DNA from: Rhodospirillales bacterium
GTDB taxonomy: Bacteria; Pseudomonadota; Alphaproteobacteria; Rhodospirillales; Defluviicoccaceae
NCBI GenBank assembly: GCA_016712595.1
Contig: JADJQT010000002.1
Coordinates: 62,001 to 126,000 of the forward strand
Length of the DNA stretch: 64,000 nucleotides
Reading direction: 5' to 3'
Under the pieces are notes generated by a model, which made no database searches, was not told the DNA's origin, and saw only the letters and a list, made by a program, of their open reading frames with translations. Shown in pieces: positions 26,296-34,903 of this stretch. The position numbers and the translations under genes were made by a program. How positions within the stretch are numbered: the stretch's first letter is position 1; each line of letters starts with the position of its first letter.

Positions 26296-27196
26296 CTTTT
26301 TTCGCAAGGCGGGCGCCATCGATGCCCTTAACGGTCAACGCCGCCGAAGGGTTGCCTCTCGGCGGCGTCGTACCAACTACAAACTAACCCAAATGCACCA
26401 GTTGTTGATTGCAACTGTCAACTTCAATCAGCGTCGCTCAATCCATAGCGCGTGGCCAGCACCACGAGGCTTGCGAGCAAAATCCCGGTTGCGATTTGCC
26501 GATTGATCGGCCGCCTGCCCCAGGTTCGTCTTATTATTGTAATAAAAAAACATTTTTTGTGGACGGTTTTTGTTAACAGTCCAAACTGTCCAACGTAAAT
26601 TATATTAATGTATCAATAAGATATTGATAGTTGGATAGTTTGGATAGTCATACAGAAGATATATACATATACGCACACCTAATACGTAAGCCGCAAAACT
26701 GTCCAACCAGCCAAACTGTCCGTAACCATGTGACTCCAAACGAGTCCTTTTGGACAGTATCGGACAGTTTACTTGTCGGAGTCACCGCCTTCGGGCGATC
26801 TGGAAGCGTCCGCCATTTGATGGCAGGCACCGATGATGGCGTTGGGATCGGGTGAGTCGTCGGCAGCGGAACGAGGGTGAGGTTACCCGGTACCCCGGCC
26901 CGGCTGCCTTGTGATGCCGCCACCGATGCCGTTCTCGGCCTTTCCTGCGGCAACAGCGGAGCCGCGTCCGCGGCTGGTCGCGGCGGCGATTCGGGCCAGC
27001 GTCCTCGCGCTGAACCGCCCGACGGGGATCGATAGGCGAGATGCTTGCCGCGATTGAGAGCGTTAGCAGAACATTTCCCGCTACGCGCAGTGGGAAAGCC
27101 GCTTTTCCCACCTTGCAAACCGGGCGTTCCCTTTTTGTTTATGGCCTATTTGGGGCAATTTGGCCGGAGTGATATTTGCTAAGTGCTTGATTTAAT
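26296..27196. other. Accessory gap between IS66 and tRNA-Ala
   Basis: About 900 bases without a convincing gene. The part from 26520 to 26780 is strongly AT-rich compared with its surroundings and holds the iterated motif described separately. The part from 26800 to 27120 is GC-rich; frames there (for example minus 26648-27118) are Pro/Arg/Ser-rich and unrecognised. Position beside a tRNA gene and composition suggest remains of an integrated element. Confidence 0.45.
26575..26770. repeat. Cluster of eight ACTGTCCAA-type half-sites
   Basis: Four paired sites lie within 200 AT-rich bases. They are AACAGTCCAAACTGTCCAAC (26575-26594), then GTTGGATAGTTTGGATAGTC (26630-26649, degenerate), then ACTGTCCAACC near 26698 with CCAAACTGTCC near 26711, and TTGGACAGTATCGGACAGTT (26750-26769). 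The pairs alternate in orientation. Such arrays are typical of replication origins (iterons) or cooperative operators; no initiator or regulator gene is adjacent. Confidence 0.7.
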
Positions 27197-27272
27197 TGGT
27201 GGAGCCGAGGGGGGTCGAACCCCTGACCTCCGCAATGCCATTGCGGCGCTCTCCCAACTGAGCTACGGCCCC
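27197..27272 (-). tRNA. tRNA-Ala(GGC)
   Basis: The minus strand folds into a standard cloverleaf. The acceptor stem GGGGCCG pairs with CGGCTCC (one G-T pair), and the D-arm AGCTCAGTTGGGAGAGC is present. The anticodon stem-loop CCGCAATGGCATTGCGG has anticodon GGC, and the T-arm contains GGTTCGACC. CCA is encoded. It is a plausible attachment site for an integrated element on its 3' side. Confidence 0.97.
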
Positions 27273-27428
27273 GACGTGCGGCGCGTTTGGGTGACCGCGC
27301 CGACGGACGAGAAGGTACTGGCCGGATGGCGGCGGGAGCAAGGGAAAACGTAACACGTGCGATCGACTGTCTGCCGGACGCCCGTTCTCCCCAGCTGGCC
27401 GCCGCTTTCTCGGGCGCCAGCCCCGGTG

Positions 27429-27833
27429 TTACGCCTTGTCCTCCATCTCGTCGTCGACGTGCTCCATCACCTCGCCGATGTCGTCGTCGTCGGCGCCGAG
27501 ATCGGAGGTGTCCTCCATCAGCTCGCCGCTCTCGTCGGCAAGTTCATCCTCGGCGGTCTCGTCCTCGGCGACGTCAAGATCGTCGGTTTCGACGTCCGCC
27601 ACGTCGATATCGGCCCGATCGTCCTCGGCCACGGCTACTCCGGCGCCGGCACCGATGCGGCCATGCGCCGTCTCGTCCTTCAACGCGGAACTAGGCCGCT
27701 TCGGCTTCGGCGTCCGCTCGGGATCATGGACGGCGCCGCAGGCGGGGCATACCATCGGGTCCCGGCGCAGGTCGTAGAAGCGCGCGCCGCAGGCGTGGCA
27801 TGTCCGCTTCGTTCCCCACTCGGGTTTGGCCAC
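27429..27833 (-). CDS. FYDLN-acid domain protein (TIGR02300 type)
   Basis: A 134-residue protein with an N-terminal zinc-ribbon-like part (VAKPEWGTKRTCHACGARFY, DLRRDPMVCPACG) containing two CxxC pairs and the FYDL motif. A very acidic tail rich in Asp/Glu follows from about residue 65. The family is widespread in alphaproteobacteria and of unknown function. I chose the GTG start because family members begin (M)AKPEWGTKR and because GGAGGA lies just upstream. It is divergent from aroA, with about 140 bases between them that should carry both promoters. Confidence 0.9.
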   Translation of the reverse strand: MAKPEWGTKRTCHACGARFYDLRRDPMVCPACGAVHDPERTPKPKRPSSALKDETAHGRIGAGAGVAVAEDDRADIDVADVETDDLDVAEDETAEDELADESGELMEDTSDLGADDDDIGEVMEHVDDEMEDKA

Positions 27834-27972
27834 TGATCGTCCTCCGCTTGTTGTCCAATGCATAGATGTTCGCCAATTGCCACGTTTGCTTTCGGCGTGT
27901 CAAAAGCAAAAAGATCGGGTGCTTGCCCGCGCCTGGTTACCCTTTCACGTGTCTGCTGAGAATGGAGAGCCC

Positions 27973-29334
27973 ATGACGCCGATGATCGCCTACCCGTCGG
28001 CTTCGCTGACCGGCGAGATCCGCCTTCCGGGCGACAAGTCGATATCCCATCGTGCGCTGTTGCTGGCAGCGTCGGCCACCGGCGAATCGGTTATCGACGG
28101 CCTGCTCGAAGCCACCGATGTGCTCGCCACGGCGGATGCGTTGCGCGCGCTCGGCGCCGAGATCGAGCGGCGGGACGGCCGGTGGCACGTACACGGCTGC
28201 GGCACCGGAGGCCTGCGCGAACCGCAGCGCGTTCTCGACATGGGCAACTCCGGCACCGGCGCGCGGCTGCTGATGGGGCTGGTGGCGAGCCAGCCGATCC
28301 TGACATTCTTCTGCGGCGACGATTCGCTCTCGCAGCGGCCGATGCACCGCGTCATCGAGCCGTTGAGCCTGATTGGCGCCGCGTTCTGGGCGCGCGAGGG
28401 CGGGCGCCTGCCGCTGGCCCTGCGCGGAGCCACGGCACCGCTGCCGATCGACTACCGCCTGCCCGTCGCCTCGGCGCAGGTGAAGTCGGCGGTCCTGCTC
28501 GCCGGCCTCAATGCCCCCGGCCGGATGACGGTGAGCGAGCCGCAGCCGACGCGCGATCACACCGAGCGCCTGCTGCGCAGCTTCGGAGCCGAGGTCTCGG
28601 TCGAAGAACTGACCGCCGGTGGGCGGCGCATCACCCTCGTCGGCGAGCCGGAACTCGCCGGACGGGCGGTGGAGGTCCCGGGCGACGTGTCCTCGGCGGC
28701 GTTTCCGCTTGTCGCCGCGCTTGTCGTGCCGGGCTCGCGGGTTACGCTCAGCGGCGTTGGCATCAACGCGCAGCGAATCGGCCTGATCGAGACCTTGCAG
28801 GAAATGGGCGCGCGAATCGATATTGTCGCCCGCGGGGGGCGGGAGGCTGGCGCCGACGGGAATGGCGGCGATGGCGAGCCGATCGCCGATCTCATCATCG
28901 AGGCCGGTCCGCTCGAGGGCGTCGATGTTCCCGAGACGCGCGTTCCGGCGATGATCGACGAATTTCCGGTGCTGGCGGTGGCCGCCGCCTGCGCCCGCGG
29001 CGCGACGCGGATGCGTGGCCTCGCCGAGCTGCGGGTCAAGGAGAGCGACCGCCTCGCCGCCATCGTTCAGGGCCTCGTCGCCTGCGGGATTCGCGTCGAT
29101 GCCGGGGAAGACTGGATCGAGGTCCACGGTGCCGATGGCCTGCCGCCCGGCGGCGGCCTCGTCGCCACCCACTTCGACCACCGCATCGCCATGGCCTTCC
29201 TCGTCCTCGGCCTCGCCGCCAGCGCCCCGGTGCGCATCGACGACGGCAGAGCCATCGCCACCAGCTTTCCGAGCTTCGCGCCGCTGATGGCCGAGCTGGG
29301 GGCGCACATTGACGTGATCGAGCCCGCCGCGTAA
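27973..29334 (+). CDS. aroA: 3-phosphoshikimate 1-carboxyvinyltransferase (EPSP synthase)
   Basis: A 453-residue AroA catalysing the sixth step of the shikimate pathway (shikimate-3-phosphate plus PEP). Motifs seen: LPGDKSISHRALLLAA, GNSGTGARLLMG, SQRPMHRVIEPL, and LRVKESDRLAAI. The RPMxRV form is characteristic of class II enzymes. The ATG at 27973 has GGAGAG upstream; the longer frame overlaps the divergent neighbour and is not needed. In many alphaproteobacteria aroA is followed by cmk and rpsA; here the convergent cbiO gene follows after 32 bases. Confidence 0.96.
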   Translation: MTPMIAYPSASLTGEIRLPGDKSISHRALLLAASATGESVIDGLLEATDVLATADALRALGAEIERRDGRWHVHGCGTGGLREPQRVLDMGNSGTGARLLMGLVASQPILTFFCGDDSLSQRPMHRVIEPLSLIGAAFWAREGGRLPLALRGATAPLPIDYRLPVASAQVKSAVLLAGLNAPGRMTVSEPQPTRDHTERLLRSFGAEVSVEELTAGGRRITLVGEPELAGRAVEVPGDVSSAAFPLVAALVVPGSRVTLSGVGINAQRIGLIETLQEMGARIDIVARGGREAGADGNGGDGEPIADLIIEAGPLEGVDVPETRVPAMIDEFPVLAVAAACARGATRMRGLAELRVKESDRLAAIVQGLVACGIRVDAGEDWIEVHGADGLPPGGGLVATHFDHRIAMAFLVLGLAASAPVRIDDGRAIATSFPSFAPLMAELGAHIDVIEPAA

Positions 29335-29366
29335 CTCGTGTCCAAATGGCGTGGCGTCAGCGGCGG

Positions 29367-30257
29367 CTACGATTCGGCGCGAACCGCGGACGGGGGCGCC
29401 GCCGCTGCGCCCGGCCCGGACCGTGCGCCCGCGCGCTGCAAGATCTCCTGCATTTCGCCGAGGGTCTTCGGCAACGGCTGGTCGGCGCCGATCAAACCAG
29501 CGTTGCGCGCCACCTCGCCGAGATCGAGCAGCATCGGCCGGCGCAGGTGCGCCTGACGCACGAGACGCGCGTCAGCCAGCGCCCGTGCCGGCTCGTCACA
29601 GGCGATCATGCGCCCGCCGGCGAACAGCGCCACCCGATCGGCCCAGTCGAGGGCGAGATCGACGTCGTGAGTGGCGAAGACGATGGTGGTGCCGCTCTCC
29701 GCCAGCCGGCGCAGCGCCGCCAGCAGGTGGGCGACGCCGTGGGGATCGAGCCCGGCGGTCGGCTCGTCGAGCAGCAGTACCTCGGGCGTCATGGCGAGCG
29801 TACCGGCGATGACTACCCGGCGCTTCTGCCCGAGGCTGAGCGCGTGGATCGGCCGGTCCGCAAGAGGGGCGATGTGCAGGTCGTCCAGGGCACGAACGAC
29901 GCGCTGGCGCACCTCGGCCTCGGCGAGGCCGAGATTGAGCGGACCGAACGAGACGTCCTGGTAGACGGTTCCGGCGAACAGCTGGTCGTCCGGGTCCTGC
30001 AGCACCAGCCCGACCCGGCGACGCCAGGCGCTAAGCGCAGCCCGGCCATAGCCGGCAGGCTCGCCGTCGAGGCATACCGCGCCCCGCTCCGGTCGCAAGG
30101 AGCCGTTGAGGTGCAAGAGCAGGGTCGTTTTGCCCGATCCGTTCGGCCCGAGGATGGCGAGGCGCTCGCCGGCCTTGATCTCGAGGTCGAGCCCGTCGAG
30201 CGCGACGCCGGCGCCAGGATAGCGGAAATAAACCCCGCGCGCGGCGAGGATCACCAT
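29367..30257 (-). CDS. cbiO: Cobalt ECF transporter ATPase CbiO
   Basis: A 296-residue ABC ATPase with Walker A GPNGSGKTT, Q-loop LVLQDPDDQLFAGTV, signature LSLGQKRRVVIAG (LSLGQ in place of LSGGQ, usual for ECF ATPases), Walker B VLLLDEPTAGLD and the switch His in FATHDVDLAL. It energises cobalt uptake with CbiQ and the CbiMN substrate unit. It is the last gene of the cbiMNQO operon, and its start overlaps the end of cbiQ by seven bases. The C-terminal 45 residues are an Ala/Pro-rich extension. Confidence 0.93.
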   Translation of the reverse strand: MVILAARGVYFRYPGAGVALDGLDLEIKAGERLAILGPNGSGKTTLLLHLNGSLRPERGAVCLDGEPAGYGRAALSAWRRRVGLVLQDPDDQLFAGTVYQDVSFGPLNLGLAEAEVRQRVVRALDDLHIAPLADRPIHALSLGQKRRVVIAGTLAMTPEVLLLDEPTAGLDPHGVAHLLAALRRLAESGTTIVFATHDVDLALDWADRVALFAGGRMIACDEPARALADARLVRQAHLRRPMLLDLGEVARNAGLIGADQPLPKTLGEMQEILQRAGARSGPGAAAAPPSAVRAES

Positions 30258-31030
30258 AAGAGAAATCCTGGTGGGAGAAGCGTCTGTGTGACCGTACTGA
30301 TGCTGATAGCGACGATGCCGCTCAGCAACAGCAGCGTCAGTGTAAGAAAGACGGGCGAGCAGCGGCGCTCCGGTGACAGGACGCGCAATTCGCCAGTATA
30401 GCCGCGCGCGGCGAGCCCGGTCTCCATCCGGCTCGCCCGGTCGAGGACGCGCGGCAGCAGCGCGGCGGCGAGAAGCCCCGCCGAGCGGATCGTGCGCCGC
30501 AATCCGACGTAGCCCAGGCGTGCCTCCTGCGCCGTGCGCCCGTTTGCCGCCGTCTCGAGGGTGATGGCGACGAAGCGATAGATCAGCAGCATCATCTCGA
30601 CGATCGCCACCGGCAGCCCGGCGCGGCGGAGCAGGGCGAGCGCGTCGGTCACTGGCGTCGTCAGGATGAACAGAAGCAGCGATGCGCTCGCCGCCAGCGC
30701 GCGCAATGAGACCGCGCCGGCGTCGCGCAGCCCGGCCGCGGAGACGGACAGCGACGGTATACCGCCGTCGAGGTGCAGCGAGACCGCCAGCGAGGCCGCG
30801 CCGACGCCAAGGAAGCCGAGCAGTGGCGCCAGCACCCGTGCGCAGTCGCCGGCGGGAAGGCGCGCACCCGTCAATGCGATGACGACCGCCGATGCCGCGA
30901 CGAGCGCGGCCCCCGGCAGTGGCGGCAAAAGGAGGGCGAGAAGCAGCAACCCGCCGCTCAGGACCGCTTTTTCCGCCGGGTGCCGTCTGGTCCAGCGATT
31001 GCCGAGGGCGAGGCGCTCAACCCGCAGCAC
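30251..31030 (-). CDS. cbiQ: Cobalt ECF transporter transmembrane protein CbiQ
   Basis: A membrane protein of 259 residues with several hydrophobic helices: AVLSGGLLLLALLLPPLPG near the start and LSPVFLTLTL-type segments near the end. The coupling motifs include the Ala-Arg-Gly pattern METGLAARGYTGE. It couples CbiO to the CbiM unit. I chose a GTG at 31030, which overlaps the end of cbiN by 14 bases, because the residues after it (LRVERLALGNRW) begin the family-like part. The frame extends further upstream but only inside cbiN. Confidence 0.85.
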   Translation of the reverse strand: MLRVERLALGNRWTRRHPAEKAVLSGGLLLLALLLPPLPGAALVAASAVVIALTGARLPAGDCARVLAPLLGFLGVGAASLAVSLHLDGGIPSLSVSAAGLRDAGAVSLRALAASASLLLFILTTPVTDALALLRRAGLPVAIVEMMLLIYRFVAITLETAANGRTAQEARLGYVGLRRTIRSAGLLAAALLPRVLDRASRMETGLAARGYTGELRVLSPERRCSPVFLTLTLLLLSGIVAISISTVTQTLLPPGFLLW

Positions 31031-31343
31031 GGGATCGCGGAGTCGATCGTTCGGGCTCGCCGCGTGTCCGCTTTGCTTCGCCACGCCGCAAACCGAAGTA
31101 ATAGCCGAGAAAGCCGGCGCCGAGCGCCGCCTGCAGCGAGAACAGCAGGCTCTCGATCTCGCCGCTGGGCGGCTCCCAGACCGAGGAGAACCACGGCCGG
31201 TAGTCGGGCCGGATCTCGGTGATCGCCGCCTCTGCCTGGTTGTCGGAGCCGGTGAACTCGGCGTTGTTAGCGAACGAATAGAACAGCGGTGCAATGCCGA
31301 CGATAGCGGCGGCGGCGAGCAGCAAGGTATTGCGGGGGGCCAT
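31017..31343 (-). CDS. cbiN: Cobalt transport protein CbiN
   Basis: A small membrane protein of 108 residues with an N-terminal helix (NTLLLAAAAIVGIAPLFYSF), an extracytoplasmic loop containing FTGSDNQAEAAI and a second helix (LLFSLQAALGAGFLGYYFGL). Two helices with a conserved loop (GSDNQAE) are diagnostic for CbiN, the auxiliary component that assists CbiM in loading cobalt. The ATG overlaps the cbiM stop (TGATG). The C-terminal tail is basic and may contact CbiQ or CbiO. Confidence 0.92.
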   Translation of the reverse strand: MAPRNTLLLAAAAIVGIAPLFYSFANNAEFTGSDNQAEAAITEIRPDYRPWFSSVWEPPSGEIESLLFSLQAALGAGFLGYYFGLRRGEAKRTRGEPERSTPRSRAAG

Positions 31344-32014
31344 CAGTGCGTCTTCCCAGTAAAGGCGGCGAGCCCCTGGACGTCGGCACGGCCATAGGAT
31401 TGCAGCATGTTGACGACGACGACGGTGAGCAGGCCCTCGATCACCGCCAGCGGGACCTGCGTGAATGCGAAAATCGAGGCGAACTTGATGAACGAGCCGG
31501 CGAGCCCGCTGGCGGGATCGGGGAACGCCAGCGCGAGCTGGGCCGAGGTGGTCACGTAAGTGGCGAGATCGCCCAGCGCGGCGGCGAAGAAAACGCCCCA
31601 GGCCAGCGATCCGCCGAGCGCGCGCACCAGGTGGAAGAGTCCGTAGGCGACGAAGGGCCCCACGATCGCCATCGAGAAGATATTGGCGCCCAAGGTGGTC
31701 AGCCCGCCGTGGGCGAGCAGCAGGGCCTGGAACAATAGGACGATCGATCCCAGCACGGTCATCACGCTGGGGCCGAACAGCACGGCGCCGAGGCCGGTGC
31801 CGGTCGGGTGCGAGCAACTGCCGGTGACCGAGGGGATCTTCAGCGCCGAGAGCACGAAGCAATAGGCCCCGGATGCCGCGACCAGCAGCTTCGCCTCTGG
31901 GTGCTGCTCGATCACCCGCGTCAGCCGCCAGCCGCCGTAGACGACGAATGGTGCTGACGCCGCCGCCCAGCCGAGGCAGTGCTCGGCCGGCAAGAATCCT
32001 TCCATGATGTGCAC
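31343..32014 (-). CDS. cbiM: Cobalt ECF transporter substrate-binding membrane protein CbiM
   Basis: A 223-residue CbiM. The N-terminus MHIMEGFLP is the metal-binding signature (the N-terminal Met and His2 coordinate Co(II)). Also present are SVTGSCSHPTGTGLGAVLFG and several membrane helices. The start is GTG at 32014, preceded by GGAGGG eight bases away; starting at the later ATG would lose the essential His. It is the first gene of cbiMNQO and lies downstream of a cobalamin riboswitch, so uptake should be shut off when B12 is abundant. Confidence 0.95.
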   Translation of the reverse strand: MHIMEGFLPAEHCLGWAAASAPFVVYGGWRLTRVIEQHPEAKLLVAASGAYCFVLSALKIPSVTGSCSHPTGTGLGAVLFGPSVMTVLGSIVLLFQALLLAHGGLTTLGANIFSMAIVGPFVAYGLFHLVRALGGSLAWGVFFAAALGDLATYVTTSAQLALAFPDPASGLAGSFIKFASIFAFTQVPLAVIEGLLTVVVVNMLQSYGRADVQGLAAFTGKTH

Positions 32015-32139
32015 GCAATAACCCTCCGTCCGCGGCGTTCTCGTGTGAACCGCTCCGTTGCGAACGGACTCCGCCCCTATCGACGGCGCTACTTTCGCCC
32101 GCCCGGTGCACCCCGCCCGGTACGATCGCTACGGAAGCG

Positions 32140-32340
32140 GCGACGGCAGGTCTCCTGGCTCGCGGGTCGCTGCGCAGCTCTGGCCTTCCCGGTTTCCCAG
32201 TGGCCGTGCTCGGGCGTGCGCTCGCCGCTCACAGTTGCGGGGGCAGCCACGGCAGGGGATCCCCTTGGGGTCGCTCCCGTCCGTGTTCCCTTTTGATCCC
32301 CAGGCTCTATCGCCCTTAAGGGGAACCGTCAGCGTCAGTA
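32140..32340 (-). promoter_or_regulatory. Cobalamin riboswitch upstream of cbiM
   Basis: On the minus strand the conserved cobalamin-riboswitch pieces appear in order: AAAAGGGAACACGG near 32288, GGCTGCCCCCGCAACTG (32232-32248), GCCACTGG (32197-32204) and the B12-box form AGCCAGGAGACCTGCC (32145-32160). The 5' region (about 32290-32340) can form the closing helices. About 125 bases separate it from the cbiM GTG, room for an expression platform. Ends are approximate. Confidence 0.95.
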
Positions 32341-32373
32341 TAGGTCGCGGCTCTCCACCGTCAAGCAACCGCC

Positions 32374-32811
32374 TTCATTCGCCGCCTCGCCAGAGCCGGC
32401 ATCTGCATCTCGATGGATGGTCGCGGCCTATCGATGGACCACGTGTTCATCGAACGGCTGTGGCTGTCGCTGAAGTACGAGGTGTCTACCCTGAAGGGCT
32501 ACGCCGACAACCGAGAGGCGCGGGCCGGCATCCCCGTCTGGATCCTCTCTTATTGCAACTGCAAACGCCCGCCCCATCAGGCGTTGGCGGGCCGAGCACC
32601 GATCACCATGCGGCGCGAGGGCGTCATCGGCGTACGGGGCGGCAACGCCGTGGACATAACACTGCGCCTGGACGACTCTGCCGCGCCGTCCGCATGCCCC
32701 CAGCAAGCCAAAAACGGCTTGCATCATAGGGGGCATTTACACGCAGTGCGGCTCAAACCACACAGACTCGATCCAGTCCAGCCAATGCCGGGACTTAACA
32801 CCTTCGCTTAA
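32374..32811 (+). pseudogene. IS3-type transposase OrfB C-terminal remnant
   Basis: The frame runs FIRRLARAGICISM, then DGRGLSMDHVFIERLWLSLK and continues with YEVSTLKGYADNREARAGI and PPHQALAGRAPI. This corresponds to the last third of the integrase-type (DDE) catalytic domain of IS3 OrfB, including the FIERLW motif and the third catalytic Glu. The N-terminal two thirds and orfA are missing. It abuts the 5' side of the cobalamin riboswitch, so an insertion once landed close to the cbi promoter. Confidence 0.8.
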
Positions 32812-32842
32812 CGGAGCGGCCGCACAACCAGCAGCGGGCTAT

Positions 32843-34219
32843 TCACGATTCCGCCATGTGGAATTGCTCAACGGGGGATAGCAATGGCGTGCCGCCGGTC
32901 CTCCAGCGTTCGAGGGCGAGAGTAATCCGCTGAGCGGCGTGCCCGTCGCCGAAGGGGTTTACGCGCGACACCATTTGGGCATAGGCCTGTTCATTCTCCA
33001 GCAGGCGGCTCGCCTCTTCGGTAATCGCCGAACGCGAATTTCCGACAACCTTCGAAAGCCCGGCCTGGAACGCCTCAGGACGCTCGGTCAATTTGCGCAA
33101 GACGAGCAGCGGCTTACCCAGCGTTGGCGCTTCTTCCTGTACGCCGCCGGAATCGGTGAGGATCAGGTGGCAGCGGCGCATCAGGTTGACGAAGGCAAAG
33201 TAGTCAAGGGGCTCGGTGAGATGAATCCGCTCACCGTCGCCGAGCAGCGTCATGACCGTCTTTCGGACGTTTGGATTGAGATGGACAGGATAGACAACGA
33301 GAAGATCAGGGAACCTCTCGATGAGGTCGCGGATCGCAAGGCAGGTATTCTCCAGGTCCTGCCCCCACGACTCCCGCCGGTGCGACGTGACGACGAGTAC
33401 GCGATGACCCTCGAACGGAATGCCTGCGAGCGGCGAGCCCTGCAGGTCGAAGGGGGCCTTGAGCAAGTCCTCCAACGCGTCGACGACGGTGTTGCCGGTC
33501 ACGATGATGCGTTCGGGAGCAACCCCTTCGTGTAGTAGCTCCCGTCTCGCCAAAGGGGTTGGCGCAAAATGCACCTCGGTCAGGACCGACGTCAGGCGTC
33601 GATTCATCTCCTCGGGAAACGGATTGCGCATGTCGTGGCTGCGCAATCCCGCTTCGACGTGGGCGACCGGTATACCGAGATGAAAAGCGGCGATGGCCGT
33701 GGCGAGGACCGTCGTCGTATCTCCCTGGACCATCAGCAGGTCGGGCTTAAGCTCCCGTAACGTCTCGTCCATCGTCGTCAAAACGCGCGCCGCAAGTTCC
33801 GACAGGGACTGGTTCTGGCGCATCAGGTTAAGGTCGATGTCGGGGCGAATTTGGAAGATCGAAAGCACTTGATCGAGCATTTGACGGTGTTGAGCCGTGG
33901 CCACGACAATTGTTTCGAAGTGCTCGTCACTAGCGCGGAGCGCGTGCACCACCGGCGCCATTTTGATCGCTTCCGGCCGGGTGCCCATGACGACGGCAAC
34001 GCGCTTGCGCGTCAGACAAGTTGATTCCGCAGGTGCGGTTGGCACGATTCCCTCGCTGGTCAGGGGGGCGGGCGCCCCGAATGTCATTCGCGGAGACGCG
34101 CAAGTGAATTCGCTCTCGTCTGCGCTCGCGTCGTAGCGGATGCCGCGGTCACAGTCACCCTCCAACACCGGGCGACCCGCAAGACCGAACGCCCGTGTTG
34201 CGGCAAGATCGGGGCACAT
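32843..34219 (-). CDS. wecB: UDP-N-acetylglucosamine 2-epimerase (non-hydrolysing)
   Basis: Converts UDP-GlcNAc to UDP-ManNAc for surface polysaccharide. Motifs: VVMGTRPEAIKMAPV, VQGDTTTVLA, PVAHVEAGLRSHDM, VTSHRRESWG and LTDSGGVQEEAPTLGKP. The full frame has 458 residues, against about 370-380 for the family; the catalytic part starts near residue 73. Met45 (34087) is an alternative start, and no good ribosome-binding site marks either. The N-terminal extension is therefore uncertain. It is at the edge of the exopolysaccharide cluster, divergent from the Wzc-like gene. Confidence 0.92.
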   Translation of the reverse strand: MCPDLAATRAFGLAGRPVLEGDCDRGIRYDASADESEFTCASPRMTFGAPAPLTSEGIVPTAPAESTCLTRKRVAVVMGTRPEAIKMAPVVHALRASDEHFETIVVATAQHRQMLDQVLSIFQIRPDIDLNLMRQNQSLSELAARVLTTMDETLRELKPDLLMVQGDTTTVLATAIAAFHLGIPVAHVEAGLRSHDMRNPFPEEMNRRLTSVLTEVHFAPTPLARRELLHEGVAPERIIVTGNTVVDALEDLLKAPFDLQGSPLAGIPFEGHRVLVVTSHRRESWGQDLENTCLAIRDLIERFPDLLVVYPVHLNPNVRKTVMTLLGDGERIHLTEPLDYFAFVNLMRRCHLILTDSGGVQEEAPTLGKPLLVLRKLTERPEAFQAGLSKVVGNSRSAITEEASRLLENEQAYAQMVSRVNPFGDGHAAQRITLALERWRTGGTPLLSPVEQFHMAES

Positions 34220-34903
34220 CGGGAGACACTCGATGTGGCGATGCAGACCCTGGGTAGCGCGCCGCCGTCTTACACAACCTATTATTACCTAAAGCGCCGC
34301 GAAATTCCAATCAGAAAAGCCGCCGCGCAGGTTGTATTTTTTTTGACGCAAAGTCCGCCTATTGGTGATGGCGATCACCGCAGGCGGGCAAGAATCGGTA
34401 TGCTATAGGCTTGTAATGCGGAGCGGTAGGCGCGTGTACGGTGGCGTCCGCTGCGAAAGGCCGCGATGGTTAGCGAGCCGCAATCGGCGGTCTCTTGTTG
34501 CAAGTGCGTGATCTGGACTATAAGCAGGTCGCGCAACTGCGGACAGGCACTTGAGCAGGCGGTGAGGCTGATTGTTTGCAGGGCATTTGATGCGTGCGCC
34601 AGCATCCGGACGCGGTTGATACGGATCGCGATGTTATGTCACTTGCCGGACGAAGTCAGGGGGCAGGAGGCGTGGCTCGGCCAAGCCGGGCATGCCCGCG
34701 CCGGCCAGGTACGGCCGGGGCGTGGAGGGCAAGCGGCGTGAGGCCGGTGCGCAGACGAATTGGGATGGCGCGAAAGCGCTCGCTTTTCGCAGCGTTAACG
34801 GGTCATCGGATCGACACGCCGCCGAGGTCAGGATGGAAGGCGCATACGATGTTATCGGATCAGGCACGCGAACTACGTCGCACGGATAGGGAATGACGAC
34901 TTG
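34220..34903. other. Divergent intergenic region of the exopolysaccharide cluster
   Basis: A gap of nearly 700 bases between wecB and the Wzc-like gene, with no recognisable gene. It holds a T-run (34337-34344), the inverted repeat at 34356-34386, and presumably both promoters. Small frames here lack family features. Confidence 0.45.
34356..34386. promoter_or_regulatory. Inverted repeat, candidate operator
   Basis: CGCCT-att-GGTGAT (34356-34369) mirrors ATCACC-gc-AGGCG (34374-34386) across a four-base centre. It is nearly perfect, with one base of asymmetry in the inner spacer. It lies about 140 bases upstream of the wecB start in the divergent region, so it could be a regulator-binding site; no T-run follows directly on the plus strand. 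Confidence 0.4.

Noticed and set aside
23981..26303. 8-base target duplication of the IS66 element
   Set aside because: Flanks CCTTCCTC and CTTTTTTC differ at three of eight positions.
27120..27197. Attachment-site duplication of the tRNA-Ala 3' end
   Set aside because: I looked for a second copy of the tRNA 3' sequence in the accessory region and found none in this window.
27937..29307. Minus-strand 456-codon open frame
   Set aside because: Opposite aroA; composition is that of an antisense frame.
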